From the NCBI RefSeq assembly GCF_026240945.1, contig NZ_JAPFPY010000009.1:62001-126000 (forward strand): a stretch of 64,000 bases of DNA, read 5' to 3'. This document shows, piece after piece, positions 43,382 through 51,856 of the stretch. The DNA comes from Mycolicibacterium sp. J2. GTDB lineage: Bacteria; Actinomycetota; Actinomycetes; Mycobacteriales; Mycobacteriaceae. Numbering within the stretch: the stretch's first letter is position 1; every line of letters begins with the position of its first letter. Below the pieces are notes generated by a model. That model ran no database searches. It saw only the letters and a program-made list of their open reading frames with translations, and was not told the DNA's origin. A program made the translations under genes and the position numbers.

Positions 43382-44319
43382 AACCGCTCCCCCCGCCGCA
43401 GTGCCGCCAGCCATCGCGTCGCCTCGCTCGAGGCCGGTGGTACCGCCCCGACCGCGGCACCGGTCGGCCAGGACCCCAGAAAACGAACGTCGGCACAACG
43501 CCGGTGCAGCGCCGTGAGCGCCTCCGCGACGGCACCGTCGTCGATATGCCCGACACAGTCCAGGAAGAACTTGTAGGTGCCCAATTCGGTTCGGGTGGGC
43601 CGGGATTCGATTCGGGTGAGGTCGATGTCGCGCATCGCGAACTCGGTCATCGCGGCCACCAGCGCGCCGGGCTCGTTGTCCAGCCGCAGTACCACCGAGG
43701 TGCGGTCGGCGCCGGTGCGCCCCGGCGGCGGCGCCGGCCGCCCGACCAGTACGAACCTGGTGCGGGCGTTGGGTTCGTCGACGACGTCCGCGGCGAGCAC
43801 GTGCAACGCGTAGCGTTCGGCCGCCAGCGCCGTGCTCACCCCCGCGTCGGCCCGGCCGGCCGCGACGTCGGCCGCGGCGGCGGCATTGGACTGCGCGGGA
43901 ATCACCGTGGCCCGCGGCAGTTCGGCGGCCAGCCAGCGCCGCACCTGCGCGGCGGCGACCGGGAAGGCCGCCACGGTGGCGATGTCCGGAGCGGCATCAC
44001 CAGTCGCGCCCGCCCGAGTGACGATGCTGAACGCCACGTCGAGCGTGTGCTCGGCGAATATCTGCAGGGCCGGTCCGGCGGCCAAGCCGTCCAGGGTGGG
44101 CAGCACGGACCCCTCGATGGAATTCTCGATGGGGACGCACGCGTATTCGGCGTCGCCCGACCGCACGGCATCCAGCGCCGCGGCGGGGCTGTCGTAGCCC
44201 ACGGGCGTCACCTCGGCGCCGGACGGATCGCTGCACGGGATCATCGCGCCGGCCACCATCTGCAGCAACGCCGCCTCGGTAAACGTCCCCTCCGGTCCGA
44301 GATAGGCGATGCGCGGCAC
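43378..44319 (-). CDS. pheA: Prephenate dehydratase
   Basis: The 313-aa protein has a PDT domain (IAYLGPEGTFTEAAL, PIENSIEGSV, TRFVLVGR) and a C-terminal ACT domain with ESRPTRTELGTYKFFLDCVGH. It converts prephenate to phenylpyruvate with feedback by phenylalanine via the ACT domain. No chorismate mutase domain is fused. Correctly placed before gpm2. Confidence 0.94.
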   Translation of the reverse strand: MPRIAYLGPEGTFTEAALLQMVAGAMIPCSDPSGAEVTPVGYDSPAAALDAVRSGDAEYACVPIENSIEGSVLPTLDGLAAGPALQIFAEHTLDVAFSIVTRAGATGDAAPDIATVAAFPVAAAQVRRWLAAELPRATVIPAQSNAAAAADVAAGRADAGVSTALAAERYALHVLAADVVDEPNARTRFVLVGRPAPPPGRTGADRTSVVLRLDNEPGALVAAMTEFAMRDIDLTRIESRPTRTELGTYKFFLDCVGHIDDGAVAEALTALHRRCADVRFLGSWPTGAAVGAVPPASSEATRWLAALRRGERL

Positions 44320-44396
44320 GTCTTCACCCTAGTGGCTCGTGCGGTCTGCCCTGTCCGAGCCGAGAGGAAAACCTTGCGACCCAACCGTCGATGTAG

Positions 44397-44415
44397 TTAA
44401 GTAAGGCTTACCTCA
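44397..44415. promoter_or_regulatory. IdeR/iron-box candidate upstream of DUF2470 gene
   Basis: TTAAGTAAGGCTTACCTCA matches the recalled IdeR consensus TTAGGTTAGGCTAACCTAA at 15 of 19 positions, 19 bp before the ATG at 44435. Mtb Rv3839 is reported to be IdeR-controlled (recalled). Confidence 0.7.
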
Positions 44416-44434
44416 CTAACGGAAGGTGTATCGG

Positions 44435-45226
44435 ATGACGACTGTGGTGGCGGCACCGACGACGGCCGAGCGGATCCGCAGCGCCTGCGCGCGGGTCGGC
44501 GGAGCGATGGTTGCGGTCGACGGCCTGGACCCCACCGCCACCCCGGTGCACCATCTGTTGGCAGACGGTTCGGTCGCGATCACCATTCCCGCCGACGGCG
44601 CGCTGGCCGGTGCGCTGGCGTCGGCGGGCGCGGCCGGTATGCAAGCGGTACTGGAGATGACCGACTATGCGCCGCTGCCGCTGCGCGAGCCGGTGCGCGC
44701 CCTGGTGTGGATGCGTGGCCGCCTGGTGCCCGTGCCCGCCGGCGACGTGGGCGGCCTGCTCGACCTGATCGCCACCGAGCACCCGAATCCCGCTCTGCTG
44801 CAGGTGAACAACGGCGCGCCCACCCATGGTGAGACTCCGTACGCGTTGGTCCGGGTGGAAATCGAGTCCGTGGTGGTCGCCGACTCGACCGGTGCCGAGT
44901 CGGTCGGTGTGGGCGCACTACTGGAGGCGCGGCCCGACCCATTCTGTGGCCTGGAGTCCTGCTGGCTACGCCACCTGGAGTCGGCGCATCGCGATGTCAT
45001 CGACCGCCTGTCGGCCCGGCTGCCGATGACGCTGCGCGGTGGCCAGGTGCGGCCGTTGGGCCTGGATCGCTACGGCGTGCAGCTGCGGGTCGAGGACGAG
45101 ACCGGCGACCACGACGTCCGGCTGCCGTTCGCCAAACCGGTCGACGACGTTGCCGGGCTGAGCCAAGCCATCCGGGTTCTGATGGGTTGCCCGTTCCTCA
45201 ACGGACTACGCGCGCGCCGGATCTGA
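44435..45226 (+). CDS. DUF2470 domain protein (Rv3839-like)
   Basis: The 263-aa protein has an N-terminal split-barrel-like region and a C-terminal DUF2470 (HRDVIDRLSARL...RPLGLDRYGVQLRV...RLPFAKPVDD). It resembles heme-oxygenase-like or PNPOx-associated proteins. The iron-box upstream suggests a role in iron or heme handling (inference). ATG at 44435 (MTTVVAAPTTAERIRS). Confidence 0.82.
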   Translation: MTTVVAAPTTAERIRSACARVGGAMVAVDGLDPTATPVHHLLADGSVAITIPADGALAGALASAGAAGMQAVLEMTDYAPLPLREPVRALVWMRGRLVPVPAGDVGGLLDLIATEHPNPALLQVNNGAPTHGETPYALVRVEIESVVVADSTGAESVGVGALLEARPDPFCGLESCWLRHLESAHRDVIDRLSARLPMTLRGGQVRPLGLDRYGVQLRVEDETGDHDVRLPFAKPVDDVAGLSQAIRVLMGCPFLNGLRARRI

Positions 45227-45258
45227 GGTCACGCCGCGCGGCCACTAGCGTGGCTGCG

Positions 45259-46014
45259 GTGACCGAACCGGACCCGCTGCCCCGGCGCACCCTGCGCATC
45301 GAGGTCTTCGTCGTCCTCGCCGTCACCTTCGGGCTCAGTGCCTACACCGCGCTGCTCGACCTCATCGAGGCCGTCCTGCTGGGCCTGGCCGGCAGGCGGG
45401 TGGCTCTCAATCAGCGCCGGTCCCCGTTCGACCTCATCGACTTCGGCCTCAACATGGCTTCGGTCCTGCAGCTGGTGGCGTGGGGAGCCCTGGGGCTGTA
45501 CCTGTTGTGGCGCAGCGGGTTCGGGCCCCGCCGCATCGGCCTCGGGCGTATCCGCTGGCATCCCGACGTGACCGGCGGGCTCGGACTGGCCGCACTGATC
45601 GGTCTGCCCGGGCTGGGGCTCTACGTAGCGGCCCGGGTACTCGGCCTGAGCGCGGCCGTCGAACCAGCCCAGCTCTACGACACCTGGTGGCGCATTCCCG
45701 TGCTGTTGGCACTGGCCTTCGCCAACGGCTGGGCCGAGGAGATCATCGTCGTCGCGTTCCTGATCACGCGGCTACGCCAGCTGCGCTTCAATCCGGCGGC
45801 CGTGTTGGCGATCTCCGCCGTGCTGCGCGGGGCCTACCACCTGTACCAGGGTTACTCCGCGGGCCTGGGCAACGTGGTGATGGGGCTGGTGTTCGGTTAC
45901 GTCTGGATGCGCACGGGCCGATTGTGGCCACTGATCATCGCGCACGGACTGATCGACACCGTCGCCTTCATCGGCTACTCATTGGCCGCGGGCCACCTGG
46001 CCTGGTTGACCTGA
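45259..46014 (+). CDS. CPBP-family intramembrane metalloprotease
   Basis: The 251-aa multi-pass membrane protein shows the CPBP motifs: EEIIVVAFLITRL (Glu-Glu and Arg), RGAYHLYQG and AHGLIDTVAF. GTG at 45259 (VTEPDPLPRRTL) is preferred; GTG at 45250 adds three residues. CPBP enzymes are related to CAAX prenyl-protein processing enzymes; substrate unknown. I do not recall a counterpart at this position in Mtb. Confidence 0.82.
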   Translation: MTEPDPLPRRTLRIEVFVVLAVTFGLSAYTALLDLIEAVLLGLAGRRVALNQRRSPFDLIDFGLNMASVLQLVAWGALGLYLLWRSGFGPRRIGLGRIRWHPDVTGGLGLAALIGLPGLGLYVAARVLGLSAAVEPAQLYDTWWRIPVLLALAFANGWAEEIIVVAFLITRLRQLRFNPAAVLAISAVLRGAYHLYQGYSAGLGNVVMGLVFGYVWMRTGRLWPLIIAHGLIDTVAFIGYSLAAGHLAWLT

Positions 46015-46045
46015 CGATGCGGCGGCGGCCAGTACATTCGCAGCT

Positions 46046-47260
46046 GTGAACGACCAGCGGCCACCCGGCCAGGAGCCGCCGCCCCACCGACGGCCGGTGC
46101 CCCCGCGGGAGCCGTCACAGGTCATCCGTCGCCCGCCCGGGTACCGACCGGCACCGCAGTGGCCACCCCAGCCACCGACACCGCACCGGGCACCACCGCA
46201 GCCGCCGCCCCCGCCACCAGTACGCCGCGCACCGCCGCCACCCGCTCCCCCGCGCCAGGCCGCTCCCCCGCCCGCCAAGCCCGCCAAGCCGCGCCGGCGG
46301 GGTCGGGTACGCCGCGGGCTCGCCCTGCTCACGGTGCTGGTGCTCATTGCGCTGACGGCCGGCGTCGCCGGTGCGGTGTGGTTCGACACCACCCTGCAGC
46401 GCGTGCCCGCGCTGGCCGATTACCCCGGTCGACCGGCGCCCGGCAAAGGTGTCACCTGGCTGCTGGTCGGGTCGGACAGCCGGCAGCACCTCTCGCCCGA
46501 ACAACAGGCCGAGCTGGCGACCGGCGGCGATGTGGGTAACGGCCGGACCGATACCATCCTGCTGATCCATATCGGCGGATTCGGCTCGGGCGTACCGACC
46601 ACGATGGTGTCGCTGCCGCGCGACTCCTACGTCGACATTCCCGGACACGGCAAGGACAAGATCAACGCCGCCTTCGCCATCGGCGGCGCGGCGCTGCTCG
46701 CGCAGACCGTGGAACAGGCCACCGGCTTGCGGCTGGACCATTACGCCGAGGTCGGGTTCGACGGTTTCGCCGAACTCGTCGACGCGGTCGGAGGTGTCAC
46801 CATGTGCCCCGCCGAGCCGATCACCGATCCACTGGCCGGTATCGATCTGCCGGCCGGCTGCCAGGAACTCGACGGCCGCAACGCCCTGGGCTTCGTGCGC
46901 TCGCGCGCCACACCGCGCGCGGACCTCGACCGGATGCTCAACCAGCGGGCCTTCATGTCGGCGCTGTTGCGCCGGACCGCCAGTCCAGCGGTGCTGCTCA
47001 ATCCGCTGCGGTGGTACCCGATGGTCCATGCGGTCGGCGCCGCCCTCACGGTGGATCAGGGCGGCCACGTTTGGGACCTGGCCCGATTGGGCTGGGCCTT
47101 GCACGGCGATGCGGTGACCACGACGGTGCCCATCGGCGAATTCACCAGCAGCGACTCCGGCGCGGTGGTCGTCTGGGACACCGAGGCCGCGGGCCGCTTG
47201 TTCACCGCACTCGCCGCCGACACCGCGGTTCCCGCGGATGTGCTCAATCTCGGATCGTGA
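46046..47260 (+). CDS. LytR-CpsA-Psr family wall-polymer ligase
   Basis: The 404-aa protein has a proline-rich cytoplasmic tail (first about 85 aa), one TM helix (about 92-114) and an LCP domain (WLLVGSDSR, GRTDTILLIHIG, MVSLPRDSYVDIPGHGKDKINAAFAIGGAAL, RSRATPRADLDRMLNQRAF). The Arg/Asp catalytic set is visible. LCP enzymes transfer arabinogalactan to peptidoglycan in mycobacteria. GTG at 46046. Mtb Rv3840 at this position is recalled as much shorter. Confidence 0.88.
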   Translation: MNDQRPPGQEPPPHRRPVPPREPSQVIRRPPGYRPAPQWPPQPPTPHRAPPQPPPPPPVRRAPPPPAPPRQAAPPPAKPAKPRRRGRVRRGLALLTVLVLIALTAGVAGAVWFDTTLQRVPALADYPGRPAPGKGVTWLLVGSDSRQHLSPEQQAELATGGDVGNGRTDTILLIHIGGFGSGVPTTMVSLPRDSYVDIPGHGKDKINAAFAIGGAALLAQTVEQATGLRLDHYAEVGFDGFAELVDAVGGVTMCPAEPITDPLAGIDLPAGCQELDGRNALGFVRSRATPRADLDRMLNQRAFMSALLRRTASPAVLLNPLRWYPMVHAVGAALTVDQGGHVWDLARLGWALHGDAVTTTVPIGEFTSSDSGAVVVWDTEAAGRLFTALAADTAVPADVLNLGS

Positions 47261-47315
47261 CCGCCAGCAAACTTTTGAGTACACCCTCAGCGAGGGGTAA
47301 CTGGAATCACTACAG

Positions 47316-47349
47316 TTAGGAAACGCTTACCTCGGTAAGGCTGACCTTC
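47316..47349. promoter_or_regulatory. Two overlapping IdeR-box candidates before bfrB
   Basis: TTAGGAAACGCTTACCTCG (47316-47334) and CTCGGTAAGGCTGACCTTC (47331-47349) both resemble the IdeR consensus and overlap by four bases. This recalls the tandem boxes reported ahead of Mtb bfrB, where IdeR-Fe activates. Confidence 0.7.
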
Positions 47350-47386
47350 ACTGACATGGCCCCTGACCTGCGCTATTGTCATGATC

Positions 47387-47932
47387 ATGACCGACGCGAG
47401 CGCTCTCGACACCAAGTTCAACACCCTCCTGCGGGAGCAGATCCGGGCCGAGTTCACCGCCTCGCAGCAATACATCGCCATCGCCGTGTACTGCGACGGA
47501 TCCGATCTTCCGCAGCTGGCCGCGCACTTCTATGCCCAATCGGTGGAGGAGCGCAATCACGCCATGATGCTCGTCCAGTACCTCCTCGATCGTGACCTGG
47601 ACGCCGAGATCCCCGGCATCGACGCCGTGCGCAACTCCTTCGAGAGCCCGGCGCAGGCGCTGCGGCTGGCGCTGGACCAGGAGCGCACGGTCACCGAGCA
47701 GATCAGCCGGCTGGCCAGCGTGGCCCGGGACGAGGGCGACTACCTCGGCGAACAGTTCATGCAGTGGTTCCTCAAGGAGCAGGTCGAAGAGGTGGCCACC
47801 ATGTCGTCGCTGGTCCGGATCGCCGAGCGCGCCGGAGCCAACCTGTTCCACCTGGAGGACTTCGTCGCCCGCGAGCTCACGCGCGGCGCCGCCGATCCCG
47901 GCGCACCGAAGGCTGCCGGCGGCAACCTCTAA
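47387..47932 (+). CDS. bfrB: Ferritin BfrB
   Basis: The 181-aa four-helix ferritin carries the ferroxidase ligands in EFTASQQYIAIAVY, VEERNHAMM and LKEQVEEV. It is the same length as Mtb BfrB as recalled, and the extended C-terminal tail GAPKAAGGNL is a close match. It stores iron as a 24-mer in the cytosol. The start at 47387 is chosen by N-terminal homology (MTDASALDTKF); an in-frame ATG is two codons earlier. It overlaps the glpQ1 3' end by 4 bp. Confidence 0.94.
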   Translation: MTDASALDTKFNTLLREQIRAEFTASQQYIAIAVYCDGSDLPQLAAHFYAQSVEERNHAMMLVQYLLDRDLDAEIPGIDAVRNSFESPAQALRLALDQERTVTEQISRLASVARDEGDYLGEQFMQWFLKEQVEEVATMSSLVRIAERAGANLFHLEDFVARELTRGAADPGAPKAAGGNL

Positions 47933-48795
47933 TCCCGGCCCGCCCCGGCGAGACCGTTCTGCAGCCAGTCCTTGGTTCGGCCGGGGTGATTGGTCGCGAC
48001 CCACCCCACCCCGATGTCCCAGCAGTACCGCACGTCCTCGTAATGGTCGACGGTCCAGCAATACAGCGCCCGGCCCTGGGCGGCGGCCCGGTCGACGAGT
48101 TCGGGGTGCTCACGCAACGTGGCGATGGACGGACCGACGGCGGTGGCGCCCACTGTGGTCGCCGCGCTGCCGCCGAGATAACGCGACGTCTCTCCCAGCA
48201 GCACGGTGGGCAGCATCGGCGCCGCCCGCCGGATCCGCCATACCGCCGCGGCGGAGAACGACATCACCACGGCCCTGGCCAGATCGGCCGAGGCGGGCGC
48301 GGCGATACCGTACCGGTGCAGCATCGCCAGCACCTTGCTCTCCACCAACGCGCCATAGCGCACCGGGTGTTTGGTCTCGATGAAGAGTTTGACGGGCCGT
48401 TTCCAGTCGAGCACCAACGTGATCAACGCGTCCAGAGTCAGCAGTCCGGTATCGCCGGTGGCGCCGCTCTCGCGCCAGCCGGTATGCCAGGACCCGAAGT
48501 CGAGTTCGCGTAGCTGCGCCAAGGTCATCTCACTGACCAGCCCCGTGCCGTCGGAGGTGCGGTCGACACGGCGATCGTGCACACACACCAGATGGCCATC
48601 CCTGGTGAGCCGCACATCGCATTCGACGCCGTCGGCGCCCTCTTGCAGCGCCAGCTCGTAAGCGGCCAGTGTGTGCTCGGGACGCTCGGCCGACGCGCCG
48701 CGGTGTGCGACGACGAAGGGATGGCGTTCGGCCGCCGGTCCCGGTGTCGGTTCCGATTCGGCCGGCCCAGCGGCCCCGGCGTCGCCCGCGGTCAT
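47929..48795 (-). CDS. glpQ1: Glycerophosphodiester phosphodiesterase GlpQ1
   Basis: The 288-aa GDPD has AHRGASAERPEHTL, ADGVECDVRLTRDGHLVCVHD and KLFIETKHP motifs carrying the catalytic His and metal Glu/Asp residues. It hydrolyses glycerophosphodiesters to glycerol-3-phosphate and an alcohol. ATG at 48795 (MTAGDAGAAG) is chosen over the longer reading at 48831, which overlaps the next gene. No signal peptide was seen. Confidence 0.88.
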   Translation of the reverse strand: MTAGDAGAAGPAESEPTPGPAAERHPFVVAHRGASAERPEHTLAAYELALQEGADGVECDVRLTRDGHLVCVHDRRVDRTSDGTGLVSEMTLAQLRELDFGSWHTGWRESGATGDTGLLTLDALITLVLDWKRPVKLFIETKHPVRYGALVESKVLAMLHRYGIAAPASADLARAVVMSFSAAAVWRIRRAAPMLPTVLLGETSRYLGGSAATTVGATAVGPSIATLREHPELVDRAAAQGRALYCWTVDHYEDVRYCWDIGVGWVATNHPGRTKDWLQNGLAGAGRD

Positions 48796-48799
48796 ATGG

Positions 48800-49861
48800 C
48801 TATGCTGCCGGGTTCTGGTCTTCGTTCTCAACCGGTGGCGCGGAATCAGCGTCCGGCGGCGGGGATTGCTCGTCGTGCGGGCCGGTGGCCACCATCACCC
48901 AGCGCTTGACGGGCCGGTCGACCGGCCTGCTCTCGAAACCCTGGAAGACCTGGAACACCAACACCACGGCGGCCAGCGCGAGCAGATAGGCGATGGTGGT
49001 GGTCACCGTGTTATTGGCGATGCCCTGCGCATCGCTGACGAAGCTCGTCGCAATGGACATCACCGACACCACCGTGCTGAAAACCCAGGTGATCCACCAC
49101 GCTGTGATCCGCAGCCCCGTGCGGCCCTCTGCCCGGGCCAGCTCGATGAGAAACACCGGCGCCCAGAACAAGTTGACCAGTGGCACCAGGCAGCCCGCCC
49201 ACAACTGCCATTTCGACCGCGGATCCGTCCCGCCGTTGTGCGCGAACACACCGGCCCGACGAGCGATCAGCCAGTTTGTCAGCACCACCGCGGTCACGAT
49301 CACGCCGAACAGCGCCAGCGCGCTCGCGACCACGCCGGCCCATGTCACCACCGCGGCAAGCACGGGATTGAGCAGCACCGACCGATTGATCAGCAGCAGG
49401 GCATAGCGCGCAATGTGCATCACCGCGGCGAACGCCAACAGTGCCATCGTGGTGACCAGCGTGGCCCGCACCATGGTCGTGGACGGACCGCGAACCGCCG
49501 CGGTGTCGACGACATCGCCGGGGGCGTGTTCACCGGGCGGCCCGTACAGGCTCCAGCGCGGGACGCTCGCGTAGCGCGGCGTGGCCCCCAAGGGGCGGCG
49601 TTGGCGGCGGGGTGGTGGAGCGGCGCCGGGGCGCACCGCGATCCATTTGAACCCCTGCGGCAGTGCGCCGGGCTGGCGCGGGCCGGACGGACGGCTCGCG
49701 CCGGCCGGTGGCCGCCAGCGCGGATCAGGGTTACCCGGCTGCGGCGGGACAGGCGGCACCACACCGGGAGCCAACAGCGTGCCCCGGCACCGTGGGCACC
49801 AGACCCGCTGGCGATCGCGGACATTCCACCGCGTCCCGCACTGGGCGCAGACCTGAATCAC
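48800..49861 (-). CDS. Zn-ribbon DUF4328 membrane protein (Rv3843c-like)
   Basis: The 353-aa protein begins with a CxxC...CxxC zinc ribbon (CAQCGTRW...CPRC) and a Pro-rich linker, then about five to six TM helices (DUF4328 region, including VPLVNLFWAPVFLIEL), and a charged tail. Function unknown. Conserved next to glpQ1 as in Mtb. The GTG start at 49861 puts the ribbon at residue 4. Confidence 0.78.
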   Translation of the reverse strand: MIQVCAQCGTRWNVRDRQRVWCPRCRGTLLAPGVVPPVPPQPGNPDPRWRPPAGASRPSGPRQPGALPQGFKWIAVRPGAAPPPRRQRRPLGATPRYASVPRWSLYGPPGEHAPGDVVDTAAVRGPSTTMVRATLVTTMALLAFAAVMHIARYALLLINRSVLLNPVLAAVVTWAGVVASALALFGVIVTAVVLTNWLIARRAGVFAHNGGTDPRSKWQLWAGCLVPLVNLFWAPVFLIELARAEGRTGLRITAWWITWVFSTVVSVMSIATSFVSDAQGIANNTVTTTIAYLLALAAVVLVFQVFQGFESRPVDRPVKRWVMVATGPHDEQSPPPDADSAPPVENEDQNPAA

Positions 49862-49881
49862 CGGTCCAGCCTACGGCGTGC

Positions 49882-50223
49882 TCAAACCGTGCCCGCGGTA
49901 CCGCTGTCGGTGGTCACCGGCCGTCCGGCCTGCGCCCACGCCAGCATTCCGCCGGTCACGTTGATGGGTTCGAACCCTTCCCTGGCCAAGTATTGGGCCA
50001 CCCGCAGGGACCGCCCGCCGGCATGGCAGACGACATAGAGCGTCGCGTCGCGGTCGATCTCGTCTATCCGCGCAGGCACGTCGCCCATCGGAATGTGCTG
50101 GGCACCGGCGGCGTGGCCACGCTGCCATTCGTCGTCCTCACGGACGTCCAGCAGCACCACTGCGTCGCCAAACTGCAGGGGGACGTCCTTCACGTCGGCA
50201 TGCGCCACATCACCGTCAGACAT
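49882..50223 (-). CDS. Rhodanese-like domain protein
   Basis: The 113-aa single-domain rhodanese carries active-site Cys in VVCHAGGRS, with LLDVREDDEWQRGHAAGAQHIPMG. A likely sulfur-transfer or persulfide-handling protein. ATG at 50223 is the best start; a GTG two codons earlier is possible. Confidence 0.88.
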   Translation of the reverse strand: MSDGDVAHADVKDVPLQFGDAVVLLDVREDDEWQRGHAAGAQHIPMGDVPARIDEIDRDATLYVVCHAGGRSLRVAQYLAREGFEPINVTGGMLAWAQAGRPVTTDSGTAGTV

Positions 50224-50380
50224 GAGCACTCATTGTGGTCGGTCCGGTTGAAGGGCCAAGGCGTCGGGTCATGGACTCCATGCTGGCATGGGGCCGAGCC
50301 CCCTGTTCCGGTTCAGTTCCGGTTCAGCGCCGGTTCGGCGGTCACAGGGCGGCCGGCTCGCCGTGACAGCAATGATTCAT

Positions 50381-50469
50381 CTATCCACAGTTTCCACAGG
50401 TTCATCCACAGGCGCTGAGTGCCACAGCACCGCCGCACGCACGCGACTCAGCGGTCTGGCTGTGGATAA
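50381..50469. promoter_or_regulatory. DnaA-box-like cluster
   Basis: CTATCCACA (50381-50389), GTTTCCACA (50390-50398) and TCATCCACA (50402-50410) lie head to tail. TGTGGATAA (50461-50469) is the reverse complement of the E. coli consensus box TTATCCACA. There is no dnaA/dnaN context. Confidence 0.55.
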
Positions 50470-50665
50470 CCTGATCCCCGGGCAGCACTGTCATCAACAG
50501 GTCGGGGCAGCACTGAGCGAAAAAGGTTGCTCGGCTAACTTTTGCGCAAAATCTGTCGACCAAGCTGTATTCCCACCGCCGCCCGTTTTCAAACATGTCG
50601 ACCGGGTAAGGCTCCGGATTTCCCGCGGGGCAGCTAAGGGTTTATGATCACCGTCACCACAAACG

Positions 50666-50681
50666 TGTGACAGATCTCACT
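50666..50681. promoter_or_regulatory. CRP-like site upstream of the 51-aa membrane protein
   Basis: TGTGA-CAGATC-TCACT matches TGTGA-N6-TCACA with one mismatch, the CRP/FNR-family consensus that Mtb Rv3676 also recognises (recalled). It ends 37 bp before the ATG at 50719. Confidence 0.6.
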
Positions 50682-50718
50682 GGGGGATGTTTCGAATCGT
50701 GCAGGTCAGGAGCTTGTG

Positions 50719-50874
50719 ATGGCAGCGCACCCAATCGGTCGAGGATCAGCCGTGCCGCCGTCGGACTGGCAGGGGACATCGCGGATCTACGGCAATCAGG
50801 CCATGGCATGTCTGCGCGCCGGCGTGATCGCACTGGTCCTCCTCGCGGTGCTCGCCCTCATCGTGTTGACCTGA
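50719..50874 (+). CDS. Small membrane protein, 51 aa
   Basis: ATG at 50719 is preceded by AGGAG at 50708-50712. The product (MAAHPIGRGSAVPPSDWQGT...) has a C-terminal hydrophobic helix (VIALVLLAVLALIVLT) that ends at the stop, so it resembles a tail-anchored small membrane protein. It is too short for most ORF calls. It sits between a CRP-like site and sodA, whose start is 187 bp downstream. Function unknown. Confidence 0.7.
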   Translation: MAAHPIGRGSAVPPSDWQGTSRIYGNQAMACLRAGVIALVLLAVLALIVLT

Positions 50875-50907
50875 GTTACAGACTCGACGACGGCGAGTTT
50901 TATTCCC

Positions 50908-50928
50908 CGTGTGCGGTAATGGCACACG
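50908..50928. promoter_or_regulatory. Perfect 7-bp inverted repeat upstream of sodA
   Basis: CGTGTGC-GGTAATG-GCACACG, 133 bp before the sodA GTG. An operator for an unknown regulator is possible; spacing differs from CRP by one base. Confidence 0.5.
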
Positions 50929-51061
50929 TCCTTGCGGTGTCAGCAGTGATCGGGCAAGGATGGTGTTGAGCTTGTTGTCGAGATTCCCGACGCCGAACTC
51001 CACCGCGATCCACCAGACACGGATCGCATGACCGCGGATCACATGACTAGGAAGGAAGCCG

Positions 51062-51685
51062 GTGGCTGAATACACCCTCCCGGAGCTTGATTACGACTAC
51101 AGCGCCCTGGAACCCCACATTTCCGGACAGATCAACGAGATCCACCACAGCAAGCATCACGCCACGTACGTCAAGGGCCTGAATGACGCGCTGGCCAAGC
51201 TCGAGGAAGCCCGCGCCAAGGACGACCAGTCGGCCATCTTCCTGAACGAGAAGAACCTGGCGTTCCACCTCGGCGGGCACGTGAACCACAGCATCTGGTG
51301 GAAGAACCTCTCGCCCAACGGCGGCGACAAGCCCACCGGTGAGCTGGCGCAGGCGATCGACGACCAGTTCGGTTCGTTCGACAAGTTCCGCGCGCAGTTC
51401 ACCGCCGCGGCCAACGGCTTGCAGGGGTCGGGTTGGGCGGTGCTGGGTTACGACAGCCTTGGCGACCGGCTGCTGACCTTCCAGCTGTACGACCAGCAGG
51501 CCAACGTGCCGCTGGGCATCATCCCGCTGCTGCAGGTCGACATGTGGGAGCACGCCTACTACCTGCAGTACAAGAACGTGAAGGCCGACTACGTCACGGC
51601 GTTCTGGAACGTCGTCAACTGGGCCGACGTCCAGGACCGGTTCGCCAAGGCCACCACCAAGACCGGTGGTCTGATCTTCGGCTGA
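51062..51685 (+). CDS. sodA: Superoxide dismutase (Fe/Mn) SodA
   Basis: The 207-aa protein has metal ligands His28, His76, Asp160 and His164 exactly placed ([29 protein letters not shown]). GTG at 51062 follows a strong AGGAAGGA site. There is no signal peptide, as expected for mycobacterial SodA, which may be exported by other means. Metal choice (Mn is recalled for fast growers) cannot be read from sequence. A manganese-responsive riboswitch lies 0.8 kb downstream. Confidence 0.96.
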   Translation: MAEYTLPELDYDYSALEPHISGQINEIHHSKHHATYVKGLNDALAKLEEARAKDDQSAIFLNEKNLAFHLGGHVNHSIWWKNLSPNGGDKPTGELAQAIDDQFGSFDKFRAQFTAAANGLQGSGWAVLGYDSLGDRLLTFQLYDQQANVPLGIIPLLQVDMWEHAYYLQYKNVKADYVTAFWNVVNWADVQDRFAKATTKTGGLIFG

Positions 51686-51704
51686 GCCTGCCGGCTCGCC
51701 ATCC

Positions 51705-51747
51705 GGGCCCCGCACGCCATCGCCTTACCGGGCGGCGTGCGGGGCCC
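51705..51747 (+). terminator. sodA hairpin terminator
   Basis: GGGCCCCGCACGCC pairs perfectly with GGCGTGCGGGGCCC (14 bp) around a 15-base loop, 19 bases after the stop. Confidence 0.8.
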
Positions 51748-51856
51748 GTCGCATTTGGCACTCGTGTCCTCTTGCGTGCTAGCCAGGTCCTGCCTCATCC
51801 TTGGCGGATCGACCCACAGCAGTGTCGTCAGCGTTCCAGCACTGTCGGGAGGCCAG

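Larger units (their letters stand above)
50224..50718. other. 495-bp region without a convincing gene
   Basis: ORFs here lack coding character. Inside are a DnaA-box-like cluster (50381-50469) and a CRP-like site (50666-50681). Base composition is less GC-biased than neighbouring genes toward the right end. Confidence 0.7.

Noticed and set aside
49966..49977. GGGTTCGAACCC as a tRNA T-loop
   Set aside because: It lies inside the rhodanese gene (encodes GFEPIN region) with no tRNA fold around it.
50381..50469. oriC
   Set aside because: No dnaA, dnaN or rpmH in the window; the mycobacterial origin lies between dnaA and dnaN.
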